Assembly (NCBI GenBank): GCA_902571865.1
Contig: CACGDO010000008.1
Location: 31,675 to 95,674 of the forward strand
From: an uncultured Alphaproteobacteria bacterium
GTDB taxonomy: Bacteria > Pseudomonadota > Alphaproteobacteria > HIMB59 > GCA-002718135
DNA: 64,000 bases
Direction of reading: 5' to 3'
Shown here: piece after piece, positions 17,112 to 26,300 of the stretch
How the letters are laid out: every line of letters begins with the position of its first letter
How positions within the stretch are numbered: position 1 is the first letter of the stretch
The notes under the pieces: generated by a model
Told to the model about the DNA's origin: nothing
Seen by the model: the letters and a program-made list of their open reading frames with translations, nothing else
Databases searched by the model: none
Translations under genes and position numbers: made by a program

Positions 17112-19489
17112 AAAAATTTGATAAAATTTTAAGCTGTAAAGTTTTCAAAAAAAAAGTCTTATTTAATTTAGAGTATAATTGGGGATTTTATATTTCAATA
17201 TCAAATGATAATATTCTTAACTTTGAATTATTTGATAAAAAAAATAAAAATGTTTTACCAAAAATAATTAATGAAAAAAATTATATTTACAAAAATATAA
17301 ATGTCTCAAAATATAAAAATTATTATGTAATTAAATTACAACTTACAAAAATAAAGGTTTATAATAATCCTTTTCGAATAACAGTTTACAGAAAAATTAA
17401 AAATAAATGGCAAGAAATCTGCTCTGATAGAGAAACTGGTTCATGGTATTGTAATGAAGAAAAAAATGAGATAACTCATTATCAAAATAGATATTCTTAT
17501 AATAATATTTATGGTCTTGGTGAAAAAACTGGTAATTTAGAAAAATCATACAGAAGATATGTATTATCTCAAAAAGATGCACTGGGTTATAATGGAGAAA
17601 AGAGCGATCCCCTCTATAAATCTTTTCCTTGGTTATACATAATAAATAAAAATAATAGAAATTGTGATTATGGACTTTTATATAATACTTTAGGTTATGG
17701 TGTTGTTGATTTAGGAAGTGAACATTCAAATTATCATCATCCTTATAGATACGCAAATTTCCAAAATAACGGAATTCAACTTTTTATATTTTTAAATAAC
17801 AAACAATCTATTATTTCTTCTCTTAATAATTTTATTGGTCCAAGATATTTTCCACCAAAATGGAGTTTAGGTTTTCAATTTTCTTCTATGGAAATTGCTG
17901 ATGATGAAAATTCACAAAAATTGTACTTAGAATTTTTAAATAAATGTAACGAATTAAAAATTCCATTAAGTAGTTTGCACTTTGGCTCCGGATATACTTT
18001 GCATGGCAAGAAAAGATATATGTTTAAATGGAATAAAAAAAAATTTCCTGAACCAAAATTATTTTTAGATAAAATTAAACAATACGGTATACATCTTACT
18101 GCTAATTTAAAACCAGCAATATTAACTTCACATCCGTTTTATAAAAAAGCAGTAAAAAAGAATATTTTCATATCAGATAATAATAATAAACCTCTTGTAA
18201 TTCAATTTTGGGATGAAACTGCGAGTATAATTGATTTTACTAAAAAAACGGGAGCCACTTGGTGGAAAAAATATGTTACAAAATACATATTATCAAATGG
18301 TTTTGATACAATTTGGAATGACAACAATGAATATGATCTTGAAGACAAAGATGCTTATTCATTATATTTAAATAAAAAAGTTAAAACAAATTCATTGCTA
18401 CCGTTACAAGCTATCTTAATGTCTAAGGCTAGCTCTCAAGCTACAAGAAACTACTATCCAAGAATAAGAAATCATGGAGTTACCAGATCTGGCACATTAG
18501 GAATTCAACGTTATGTAGAAACATGGACAGGTGATAATGATACATCTTGGCATTCATTAAAGTGGAGTGCATCTATAGGGTTAGGCCTCTCCTTGTCTGG
18601 AATTGGATTTTTTGGACATGATATAGGTGGATTTACTGGAAAAAAAACTTCTAGAGATTTAATGATACGTTCTCTTCAATTTATGTTGTTTCACCCTAGG
18701 TTTCATATGAATTCATGGAAACCAAATAACAAAAAAAAATATAAAAATAAGAATATAATTAATCTAAATAATACTAATTTGCCGTGGCTTTATAATGATA
18801 CTACTCCAACGGTTACAAAATTAATTCAATTACGATATCAACTTCTACCAATTCTTTATTCAGCAATATGGCGTTTTTATAAAGAAGGTGAACCAGTAAT
18901 AAGGCCATTATTTTTAGATTTTCCAGAAAATGAACATTTTGAACAAGAAGAAGTTTTTTCTATAAATGAAAGAGTTATTGTAGCACCTGTTTTAGAAAAA
19001 AATAGAAATAGAGTAAAAGTTTTCCTTCCTTTTTGTAGAGAAGGTTGGTTTGATTATTTTAATTTAAAATTAATTTCTAATGGTGGATGGGTAAGTATAA
19101 GTGCACCAATTAATAAACTGCCAATAATTATCAGAGGTGGTACAGTTATACCTAAATTAAAAATAAATTTTTATGAGCCTCATTTAGCTCCAATAAAAGA
19201 AATAGTAGTTTTTCCTTCTTTAACTGATATTTCTTTTAAGCAAGAAAATTCACCATTAATATTCGATGATGGACATACTATGGATTATGAAATTAAAAAA
19301 AATTTGATCTTAACACCATTAATTAAATTTAAAAAAAATAAACTTTCACTATCATTTTCTTTAGAAGGAAAAGGAAAAATGCAAAAAGAAAAAATTATAT
19401 TAAAGTATCCTAGTTACTGTGATTTAATTCTAAAAAATTGCCTGAATTACTTTATAAAAAAATCTTATATCTATAAAATCTATAAATAA
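17108..19489 (+). CDS. GH31 family alpha-glycosidase
   Basis: Retaining alpha-glycosidase, 793 aa, no signal peptide, so it acts on imported substrate in the cytoplasm. The nucleophile Asp lies in FDTIWNDNNEY (about residue 404) and the acid/base region in ETWTGDNDTSWHSL (about 474), followed by LSGIGFFGHDIGGF. N-terminal beta sandwich (YGLGEKTG, GYGVVDLGSEHS), TIM barrel and C-terminal beta domains (PIIIRGGTVIP) are all present. It starts at TTG in a TTGA overlap with the ATPase. It is followed by uronate genes, so the substrate may be an alpha-linked uronide rather than a glucoside; this is inference. Confidence 0.9.
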   Translation: MKKFDKILSCKVFKKKVLFNLEYNWGFYISISNDNILNFELFDKKNKNVLPKIINEKNYIYKNINVSKYKNYYVIKLQLTKIKVYNNPFRITVYRKIKNKWQEICSDRETGSWYCNEEKNEITHYQNRYSYNNIYGLGEKTGNLEKSYRRYVLSQKDALGYNGEKSDPLYKSFPWLYIINKNNRNCDYGLLYNTLGYGVVDLGSEHSNYHHPYRYANFQNNGIQLFIFLNNKQSIISSLNNFIGPRYFPPKWSLGFQFSSMEIADDENSQKLYLEFLNKCNELKIPLSSLHFGSGYTLHGKKRYMFKWNKKKFPEPKLFLDKIKQYGIHLTANLKPAILTSHPFYKKAVKKNIFISDNNNKPLVIQFWDETASIIDFTKKTGATWWKKYVTKYILSNGFDTIWNDNNEYDLEDKDAYSLYLNKKVKTNSLLPLQAILMSKASSQATRNYYPRIRNHGVTRSGTLGIQRYVETWTGDNDTSWHSLKWSASIGLGLSLSGIGFFGHDIGGFTGKKTSRDLMIRSLQFMLFHPRFHMNSWKPNNKKKYKNKNIINLNNTNLPWLYNDTTPTVTKLIQLRYQLLPILYSAIWRFYKEGEPVIRPLFLDFPENEHFEQEEVFSINERVIVAPVLEKNRNRVKVFLPFCREGWFDYFNLKLISNGGWVSISAPINKLPIIIRGGTVIPKLKINFYEPHLAPIKEIVVFPSLTDISFKQENSPLIFDDGHTMDYEIKKNLILTPLIKFKKNKLSLSFSLEGKGKMQKEKIILKYPSYCDLILKNCLNYFIKKSYIYKIYK

Positions 19490-19494
19490 TTTAT

Positions 19495-20697
19495 ATGAAA
19501 AATTTAAAACAAACTATTACAGAAATTATTAATGGAACTGAAATATTTGATATCCATACTCATCTATTCCCTGCTGCATTTAAAAAATATCATCTTTCAG
19601 GTATAAGTGAAGTTTTAAACTATCATTATTTAATTGCAGAATTACTTACAACAACAAATATAAATGTAAAAAATTTTTACAAACTAACAAAGATAGAAAA
19701 AGCAAACATAATTTGGGAAGAATTATTTAAAAAAAGAACTCCTATTTCCGAAGCTTGTAAGGGTGTGCTAACAATTTTATCAGAATTATCAATTGATTAT
19801 ATGTTTAAGTCATTTGATGAAATTAACACTGAATATTCCAAATTAAATTTATCTGATTTACAAATATTTAAAATCATTAAAATTTCTAAAATTGTAATGA
19901 CTAACAACCCATTTGATAAATCTGAATGGCAATTATTTAAAAATAAAAATTGGGATACTAATAAATATCTAGCTTCACTTCGATTAGATGACATACTTAT
20001 AAATTTAGATAAATGTTTAGATATTTGTAAAGAAAATATTAACAATTTTGATAATGATAACGATTTAATAATTAAGTATTTAGATAAAGTATATGAAGAA
20101 TCTAAACCGGTATACGCTGCATTATCCTTAAATGGTTTACAATTAAATTCTTTTTTAAAAAATAAGTTTATTCCAGATATTTTGAAATGGCTTGAAAGAA
20201 AAAATATTCCATTATCCTTATTAATAGGTGTGAGAAGAAATGTTAATAAAGATTTTTTACTTGCCGGAGATGGTATAGACAGAATTGATTTACGTCATTT
20301 AAGTGAAATATGTAATCAATATTCAAATAATAAAATACTTTGCTCATGCTTATCTTTTAATGATCAACATGAATTGACGGTATTAGCAAGAAAACATCAG
20401 AACCTTAAAATATTTGGCTTTTGGTGGTTTATGAATCAACCTAGTTTAATAAAACTAATTTTAAATTTAAGAATTGAATTATTGGGATTAAATTTTATTC
20501 CACAGCACTCCGACGCAAGAGTGACAGATCAATTACTTTATAAATGGCCTCATTTTAAAGCATTATTAAGCAAAGTTTTATACAATCATTATAACGATAT
20601 TAAGCTAAAAAATTTTAAAATTTCTGAAAATCAAATTAGTGATGATGTATCAAAACTCTTTTATATAAATAGTAAAAATTTTCTAAATTTAAGTTAA
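19495..20697 (+). CDS. uxaC: Uronate (glucuronate) isomerase family protein
   Basis: Amidohydrolase-superfamily isomerase that would convert D-glucuronate to D-fructuronate (or galacturonate to tagaturonate). The metal-binding HxH motif is in FDIHTHLFP, followed by LNYHYLIAELL and ANIIWEELFKKRTPISEACKGV, all typical of glucuronate isomerases. FGFWWFMNQPSLI and HSDARVTDQLLYKWPHFK close the barrel. At 400 aa it is shorter than E. coli UxaC (about 470), so it belongs to a divergent branch. It lies 5 bases after the GH31 gene and converges with the SDR gene, overlapping by four bases. Confidence 0.82.
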   Translation: MKNLKQTITEIINGTEIFDIHTHLFPAAFKKYHLSGISEVLNYHYLIAELLTTTNINVKNFYKLTKIEKANIIWEELFKKRTPISEACKGVLTILSELSIDYMFKSFDEINTEYSKLNLSDLQIFKIIKISKIVMTNNPFDKSEWQLFKNKNWDTNKYLASLRLDDILINLDKCLDICKENINNFDNDNDLIIKYLDKVYEESKPVYAALSLNGLQLNSFLKNKFIPDILKWLERKNIPLSLLIGVRRNVNKDFLLAGDGIDRIDLRHLSEICNQYSNNKILCSCLSFNDQHELTVLARKHQNLKIFGFWWFMNQPSLIKLILNLRIELLGLNFIPQHSDARVTDQLLYKWPHFKALLSKVLYNHYNDIKLKNFKISENQISDDVSKLFYINSKNFLNLS

Positions 20698-21446
20698 CTC
20701 AAAATTGGGTCTTTAACAGGAATAATTGGTACTCCACCTGGGGATTGTTCTGTTCCAGAAATTTCAATAGTACTTATATTACTTCTCCATCTTACACTTA
20801 AAGCAAACATTATAGCATCAGCAATATCTCTCGGCTCTAGAAGAGTAAAACCAGACATAAATTTTTTGGCTTTATTTTTATCTGTAAAAGCAGCTTTACC
20901 AAAATTTGTTTTAGTTCTTCCAGGGCATATTTCAGAAACTTTAACCCTTGATCCACTAAGTTCAATTCTTAAGCTTTGTGCAATTCTATGGATAGCACCT
21001 TTTTGACCACCATAAACAGTACTCATTTGTGGATATAGACCCGCAAGTGATCCCATTAATACTACATGTCCCTTTCTTCTTTTTATCATTCCTGGAACTA
21101 TAGCTTTTAAGGTATGAAGATAAGACTCGACATTTAATCTTGTAGATAATTCAATATCTTGCCTTGATGCTTTTAATATTCCCTCAGCCCCTCTTCCAAT
21201 GCCTGCATTACAAACTACAATATCAACTTTTACTTTGGTGAGTTTTTTATAAATTTGATCAGTGTCAAAGAGATCAATTTGAATGATTTCAAATTTGTGT
21301 TTTTTTTTCAATTTCTCTAATTTTGAAACGTCTTTATCAAGAGCATAAACTTTTACATTTTCTTTTAAAAATCTTTTAAGTGTTTCTAAGCCAATACCAC
21401 TTGATGCGCCGGTTATAAGCACACTTTTATATATTTTATTGATCAT
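20694..21446 (-). CDS. Short-chain dehydrogenase/reductase (YdfG-like)
   Basis: NAD(P)-dependent oxidoreductase, 250 aa. TGASSGIG cofactor loop, NAG motif (VVCNAGIGRG), catalytic Ser in MGSLAG and Tyr/Lys in VYGGQKGAIHR are all present, and PGRTKTNF follows. The C-terminus (ISTIEISGTEQSPGG) resembles YdfG-type 3-hydroxy acid dehydrogenases. In this setting it could oxidise a 3-deoxy sugar acid such as 2-keto-3-deoxy-L-fuconate, a step done by SDR enzymes in other bacteria and otherwise missing here, but that is speculative. It is divergent from the reductase at 21477 with only 30 bases between them. Confidence 0.85.
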   Translation of the reverse strand: MINKIYKSVLITGASSGIGLETLKRFLKENVKVYALDKDVSKLEKLKKKHKFEIIQIDLFDTDQIYKKLTKVKVDIVVCNAGIGRGAEGILKASRQDIELSTRLNVESYLHTLKAIVPGMIKRRKGHVVLMGSLAGLYPQMSTVYGGQKGAIHRIAQSLRIELSGSRVKVSEICPGRTKTNFGKAAFTDKNKAKKFMSGFTLLEPRDIADAIMFALSVRWRSNISTIEISGTEQSPGGVPIIPVKDPILS

Positions 21447-21476
21447 CTTCTGTTTAAGTATATTTTAATTATTAAT

Positions 21477-22907
21477 ATGCAATTAAATAAAAACATAAAC
21501 AGAAATCTTTTAAAAGAACAATCATTTCCAAGTTATAATATTAATAATAATGAAGATTGCATACTTCATTTCGGTATTGGTAATTTTCATAGAGCTCACC
21601 AAGCACTATATATTCATGAAATATTAGAAAATAATAAAAACATTTCCATAATTGGGGTCAATTTAAGGTCTGAAGAAACAAATAATAAAATGCAATTACA
21701 AGACTACTTATATTCTTTGGTAAGGATATCAAATAATTACAAAAAAGTTGATATTTTAAATCCAATTAAAAAAGTTTTATTTGGTTTAAAACACAAGAAT
21801 GAAATTAGAAATTTAATTGTATCTGAAAAAATTAAATTAATTACAATTACTGTTACAGAAAAGGGATATCATTTTGATAAAAATAAAAAATTAAATTTTT
21901 CGAATCAAATTGTTAATGATCTAGAGGATAAAAATTTATCAACTTTGATAGGTCATCTAAGTTTTGGAATAATAGAAAGATATAAAAAAAACAAAAAAAA
22001 ATTAATCGTTTTAAGTTGTGATAATTTATCTGAAAATGGAACAATTTTAAAAAATTTAGTTAAGCAATTTATAGAAAAAAAATATCCAAAGTGTTTAGAT
22101 TGGTTTGAAAATAATATTGAATTCCCATTATCTATGGTCGATGGAATTGTTCCAAATAATAATAAACAATCTGAATATTTTAACTTGCCATATAATGATA
22201 ATTCAATTGTGGTTACCGAACCTTATAGAGATTGGTATATTCAATCAAATAATGATGAGCTAAAAAATATTTTATCAAATAATAAAATAAAATTTGTTGA
22301 AGATGTAAAATTTTATGAAAATAATAAACTTAAAATACTGAATGCTTCACACTCAGCTTTAGCATACATTGGTCATTTGTGTGGATACACATATGTTCAT
22401 GAAGCAATAGAGGATAAAAATATTTACAAATTTATTTTGAATTTTTTAGACCAAGAAGTGTTACCCACTTTAGAAATTAAAGATGACTTTAATATTAATG
22501 AGTATAAAATGAAAATTTTAGAAAGATTTAAAAATACTTACATAGAAGATAAATTGTTAAGAATTGCTATGGATGGTTCTTTAAAAATACCTATAAGAAT
22601 ACTTGATACCTACAATAATAATAAAGGAGCAGCTAAATATATTCAATTTATCATAGCTTCTTGGTTATTTTTCTTATTTCAAATTATTGAAGAAGATCAA
22701 AATAGACTAGATGATGGAAATAAAGAATACTTTTACAGTGTTTACAAAAATAATAAGGATAATTTTTTTGAAGAAATAATTAATAATAAAAATATTTTTA
22801 ATCTTTTGGAAAGTAAAAAAGAAGAAATGTTAACAGCAGTCAAAAAAAATCTAAATTTAATGAAAGAAAATCCTTTAAAATCATTATTAAAAGAAATAAT
22901 TTCATAA
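21477..22907 (+). CDS. uxuB: Mannitol dehydrogenase-family oxidoreductase (fructuronate/tagaturonate reductase type)
   Basis: Long-chain polyol/uronate dehydrogenase, 476 aa. The Rossmann start HFGIGNFHRAHQALYIH, the VDGIVP segment, VVTEPYRDWYIQ, and the catalytic-Lys region KILNASHSALAYIGHL are typical of the UxuB/mannitol dehydrogenase family. With a uronate isomerase and mannonate dehydratase encoded either side, fructuronate to D-mannonate is the likely reaction. Tagaturonate or mannitol activity cannot be excluded. The Ldh2-family gene follows directly. Confidence 0.83.
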   Translation: MQLNKNINRNLLKEQSFPSYNINNNEDCILHFGIGNFHRAHQALYIHEILENNKNISIIGVNLRSEETNNKMQLQDYLYSLVRISNNYKKVDILNPIKKVLFGLKHKNEIRNLIVSEKIKLITITVTEKGYHFDKNKKLNFSNQIVNDLEDKNLSTLIGHLSFGIIERYKKNKKKLIVLSCDNLSENGTILKNLVKQFIEKKYPKCLDWFENNIEFPLSMVDGIVPNNNKQSEYFNLPYNDNSIVVTEPYRDWYIQSNNDELKNILSNNKIKFVEDVKFYENNKLKILNASHSALAYIGHLCGYTYVHEAIEDKNIYKFILNFLDQEVLPTLEIKDDFNINEYKMKILERFKNTYIEDKLLRIAMDGSLKIPIRILDTYNNNKGAAKYIQFIIASWLFFLFQIIEEDQNRLDDGNKEYFYSVYKNNKDNFFEEIINNKNIFNLLESKKEEMLTAVKKNLNLMKENPLKSLLKEIIS

Positions 22908-22908
22908 G

Positions 22909-23958
22909 ATGAAAATTTTACCCAACAAAATAAATAAATTTTTTGATAGCATTTTATCAAAACTATCTGTTCCAAAAAAAGATAGAAATTTACTTATTAA
23001 ATCACTTTTAGATTCTTCTATTAGAGGCGTGGACAGTCATGGTATTAGATTATTTTCTCATTATGTAAAATGTATTGAAAACGGAAGAATAAAAGCAAAA
23101 TCTAAAATGAAGCTTATAAAAAAAAATAGAGGTGTAGCTGTCTATGATGCTGATGATGGCTTAGGGCATGTAGCAGCTTTAAAGGCATCAGCAATAGTAT
23201 CATCTATGGCAAAGAAGAGTGGCATTGCCGCAATTGGCATAATAAACTCCTCACACTATGGTGCTGCAGGTGTATATTCTATGGATATTGCACAAAACGA
23301 CTGTGTTGGTTTTTCATTTACACACTCAGATGCTTTTGCAATACCATATAATGGTAAGAAACCTTTTCACGGGACTAATCCTTATTCTTTTACAGCACCA
23401 ATAGATAATAAAGACTTTTTACATGCAGATTTTTCTTCAACTTCGATAGCATGGAATAAAGTTATGAGAGCCAGAGGAAATTCTACTAAATTAAATTCTG
23501 AAATTGCACTTGATAAATCCGGCAACTACACGACTAACCCTTATAACGCTGTTTCTTTGGCCCCACTTGGAGGTAAAGAATATGGGTATAAAGGTTTTGG
23601 ATTATCTTCTTCTGTAGAAATAATGTGTGGACCTCTTATTGGTATGGCTCATGGATACCGTTTATTATCAATGATTGGACCAGATTTTAGTACACCAAGA
23701 AAGTTAGGACATTTCTTAATCGCCATTTCATTAAATGCTTTCACTACAAAAAAACAATATTTTAAAGGTATGAAAAACTATATGAGTGATCTAAAAAAAC
23801 AAAAATCAAAAAAAAATAATAATCCAATTTTATACCCAGGCGAAAAAGAAAAAATTACTTCTAAAAAAAGATTAAAAACAGGTATTCCAATAGATAAGGA
23901 ATTAAAAACTGATTTTTTGTTTTTAGCAAATAAATATAAGGTAAAAATTAATTTATAG
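22909..23958 (+). CDS. Malate/L-lactate dehydrogenase (Ldh2) family oxidoreductase
   Basis: NAD(P)-dependent 2-hydroxyacid dehydrogenase of the Ldh2/YlbC/ComC fold, 349 aa. RGVDSHGIRLF carries the catalytic His, followed by NSSHYGAAGVYS, FSFTHSDAFAIPYNG, GTNPYSFTAP and KGFGLSSSVEIMCG. Family substrates include malate, ureidoglycolate, delta1-piperideine-2-carboxylate, sugar acids and (R)-sulfolactate (ComC). In this position it may oxidise a sugar acid; a role with the ComDE genes 15 kb away is possible but unsupported. It starts one base after the reductase stop and converges with uxuA, overlapping by 11 bases. Confidence 0.83.
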   Translation: MKILPNKINKFFDSILSKLSVPKKDRNLLIKSLLDSSIRGVDSHGIRLFSHYVKCIENGRIKAKSKMKLIKKNRGVAVYDADDGLGHVAALKASAIVSSMAKKSGIAAIGIINSSHYGAAGVYSMDIAQNDCVGFSFTHSDAFAIPYNGKKPFHGTNPYSFTAPIDNKDFLHADFSSTSIAWNKVMRARGNSTKLNSEIALDKSGNYTTNPYNAVSLAPLGGKEYGYKGFGLSSSVEIMCGPLIGMAHGYRLLSMIGPDFSTPRKLGHFLIAISLNAFTTKKQYFKGMKNYMSDLKKQKSKKNNNPILYPGEKEKITSKKRLKTGIPIDKELKTDFLFLANKYKVKINL

Positions 23959-25135
23959 CTTTTATTACACCTTTAAGCTGATCTAGCCCTTTCATTCTGC
24001 CTAATAATGAATATCCAGGTATTACTGAATTAAATTGGTCATGAAGTATTGTATGCCCATGATCAGGCCTCATAGGAATTTGTTTAATAGGATGATTACT
24101 TTTTTTCCTTTTATTTTCTTCTTTTAATATTGCTTTGATAATAGACACCATGTCCAGGCTTCCATTAAGGTGGTCATCTTCATAAAAATCGAGAGATTTT
24201 GGAATGTGTCTTATATTTCTTAAATGAATAAAATTTATATAAGAACCATATTTTTTAATTATATTAACTAAGTTATTTTTTTTATTAACACCAAGGGATC
24301 CTGTACAAAAAGTTAAACCTACATTTGTATCTTTTTTTATATTCACAATAAAATTAATATCTTTCTCATTAGAAACAATTCTTGGCAATCCATAAACATT
24401 ATATGGAGGATCATCTGGATGAATATTGTAATGAATATTATATTTTTTTATGATTGGATAAATTTCTTCTATAAAATCTTTTAAATTATTTTGTAAATCA
24501 CTATGATTTAATTCTGCAAATTGATCAATCTCATAATTTAAATCTTTAATTGTATACTTTCTATCGTTTGCAGCTAACCCTCCAAGTAAAGACATCTTAA
24601 GTTTTTTTAAATCACTAGAATTCATTTTTTGTAATATTTTTTTTGAAGTATGGATGTCTTTAGATGAATACCTTTTTTTTGCTGTTTTTGATTTCAAAAT
24701 AAAATTTTCAAATGCACAGACATGAAGATGATTATATTTTAGAGCAAATGCTCCATTTGGTAGTTGATGATTTAAATCTGTTCTCACCCAATCAATCAAT
24801 GGCATAAAATTGTAACAAATATTTTTAATCTTATTCTTTCCTAAATTTATCAATGACTCTTTGTATTGATTTATGTAATATTTATATCTCCCTGACCTCT
24901 TTTTTATGTCATTATGGACAGGAAGACTTTCAACAACACTCCAGGTTAAATTTTTATTGTTATTAATTTTGAAACTTTCAATAAATTTCTTTCTTTTCTT
25001 GATTTCGAATTCAGACCATTTTTCACCATATTTTACTTGTGCTAGTGATGATACGATTCCTTCAACGCCTATCTGTCGAATTTGATCTAATTTTGAAGGA
25101 TCATTATGACCAAACCATCTAAATGAGTACAGCAT
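23948..25135 (-). CDS. uxuA: Mannonate dehydratase
   Basis: Dehydrates D-mannonate to 2-keto-3-deoxy-D-gluconate, 395 aa. Recognised by FRWFGHNDPSKLDQIRQIG at the N-terminus, CYNFMPLIDWVRTDLN, NIHPDDPP and GLPRIVSN, FCTGSLGVN, and RPDHGHTILHD near the C-terminus, which supply the metal ligands. It is on the opposite strand to the reductase and converges on the Ldh2-type gene. Its product would be phosphorylated by the KdgK encoded at 34680. Confidence 0.94.
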   Translation of the reverse strand: MLYSFRWFGHNDPSKLDQIRQIGVEGIVSSLAQVKYGEKWSEFEIKKRKKFIESFKINNNKNLTWSVVESLPVHNDIKKRSGRYKYYINQYKESLINLGKNKIKNICYNFMPLIDWVRTDLNHQLPNGAFALKYNHLHVCAFENFILKSKTAKKRYSSKDIHTSKKILQKMNSSDLKKLKMSLLGGLAANDRKYTIKDLNYEIDQFAELNHSDLQNNLKDFIEEIYPIIKKYNIHYNIHPDDPPYNVYGLPRIVSNEKDINFIVNIKKDTNVGLTFCTGSLGVNKKNNLVNIIKKYGSYINFIHLRNIRHIPKSLDFYEDDHLNGSLDMVSIIKAILKEENKRKKSNHPIKQIPMRPDHGHTILHDQFNSVIPGYSLLGRMKGLDQLKGVIKAIN

Positions 25136-25188
25136 GCGACAATAGTATAATCAATATAATTATAAATAAATACTTTATTTTATTTTTG

Positions 25189-25217
25189 TTGATTTAAGTT
25201 CTAAATCTGCATAAATT
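25189..25217 (+). promoter_or_regulatory. Putative sigma70-type promoter of the fucose operon
   Basis: TTGATT, 17-base spacer, TAAATT, 22 bases before the binding-protein ATG at 25240. A strong ribosome-binding site (aaggagg) follows. It lies in the only sizeable gap (104 bases) between uxuA and this operon and faces the right way. Confidence 0.45.
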
Positions 25218-25239
25218 AAAAAAAATTTAAGGAGGAATA

Positions 25240-26268
25240 ATGAAAAAATTTATAATATTTTTAACTTCTTTTTTTGCTTTACTAGTATCACCTGTTTTTG
25301 CAGGTGGCCATGGTGTTACTAAAGTAGCTCTAGTCCCTGGTGGCCCACACCCTTATTTTGCTGCGTGGGAACAAGCAGGTTTAGATGCTGTAGAAGACTT
25401 TGGTTTAGGAAAAGCAGATTACAGAGTTCCTGCAGAGTGGGATCTAAGTCAACAAAACGAGTTAATTGAAAGCTTAGTTGGTCAAGGTTACAATGCAGTA
25501 CTTGTATTTCCTGGTGATGCAGTTGGTACAAATAAAATTTTAGGTGAACTAGATGATGCTGGTATACCAACAGCTGCTTTAGCAGGATGTGTTGAACAAC
25601 CAACTCAAGCAAAATTTTGTTTTGGAACTGACACTGGTCACTCAGCTTATCTTGGTACAAAAGAATTAATTAAAGCTTTAGGTGGCAAAGGAAAAATTGC
25701 CCACTTTACTGGTTTCTTAGTTGATCCAAATACAACTCTAAGAATCAATGCTGTTGAACAAGCTGTTTCAGAAGCTGGTGGTGGAGTAGAAATTATTCAA
25801 GTTATTGCTGATATTGATGCTTATGAACCAGCTGATGAAAAAATTAATGCTTTCATGGCGGCTCAAGGAAGTGAAGTAGATGGTATTGTTACTACTGCTT
25901 GGGTTCCTGCTGTTGTAGCAGCACAAGCTTTAACTAATATGGGTGATAAAAGAATTAAAATGGTTGGTATTGATCATGACGAAGTAGTTTTAAAAGCTAT
26001 TAAAGATGGTTATGTTCATGGAACTATGCTTCAAAACCCATATGGTCAAGGTTACATTGGTTCATATGTAATGGACAAAGTTAGACAAGGTTGTGAGTTC
26101 AAAGCTGATGCACCTTGGAAATCAACTGCACAAACTGATCAATTTATTGATTCAGGCACTGTATTTGTTGATATTAGCGATGTTGATACATACGTTATGG
26201 CTATGAGAGGAATTTCTCTAGAAATTTTAGAAACTTTTGATAGCACATATCTAAACTGTCCAAGTTAA
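25240..26268 (+). CDS. Sugar ABC transporter substrate-binding protein (RbsB-like, CUT2)
   Basis: Periplasmic binding protein of 342 aa with a clear signal peptide (MKKFIIFLTSFFALLVSPVFA). It is a type I periplasmic-binding fold of the ribose-binding family: PGGPHPYFAAWEQAG, AEWDLSQQNELIESLVGQGY, VGIDHDEVVLKAIKDG and GTMLQNPYGQGYIG. A strong ribosome-binding site (aaggaggaata) precedes the ATG, and a perfect terminator-like hairpin follows. The catabolic genes downstream make L-fucose or a fucoside the likely ligand. Confidence 0.93.
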   Translation: MKKFIIFLTSFFALLVSPVFAGGHGVTKVALVPGGPHPYFAAWEQAGLDAVEDFGLGKADYRVPAEWDLSQQNELIESLVGQGYNAVLVFPGDAVGTNKILGELDDAGIPTAALAGCVEQPTQAKFCFGTDTGHSAYLGTKELIKALGGKGKIAHFTGFLVDPNTTLRINAVEQAVSEAGGGVEIIQVIADIDAYEPADEKINAFMAAQGSEVDGIVTTAWVPAVVAAQALTNMGDKRIKMVGIDHDEVVLKAIKDGYVHGTMLQNPYGQGYIGSYVMDKVRQGCEFKADAPWKSTAQTDQFIDSGTVFVDISDVDTYVMAMRGISLEILETFDSTYLNCPS

Positions 26269-26276
26269 AATAATAT

Positions 26277-26300
26277 GGGGGCATTAAGCCCCCTTTTTTT
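26277..26300 (+). terminator. Intrinsic terminator/attenuator between binding-protein and permease genes
   Basis: GGGGGC stem, ATTAA loop, GCCCCC, then seven T residues, a textbook rho-independent terminator. The next gene in the operon starts at 26301, directly after the T run, so partial read-through is needed for permease expression. Confidence 0.93.

Noticed and set aside
17397-17756. 119-aa minus-strand ORF inside the GH31 gene
   Set aside because: His/Tyr-rich shadow frame with no family resemblance, fully inside a well-supported gene.
17108-19489. GH31 enzyme as a sulfoquinovosidase (YihQ) completing a sulfoglycolysis cluster
   Set aside because: The acid/base region (WTGDNDTSW) and nucleophile region (WNDNNEY) follow the ordinary alpha-glucosidase pattern, not what I recall of YihQ, and the gene is tied to the uronate genes, not to ComDE.
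25319-25660. 113-aa minus-strand ORF
   Set aside because: Antisense to the conserved binding-protein gene; Leu/Gln-rich composition is what the complement of that codon pattern would give.
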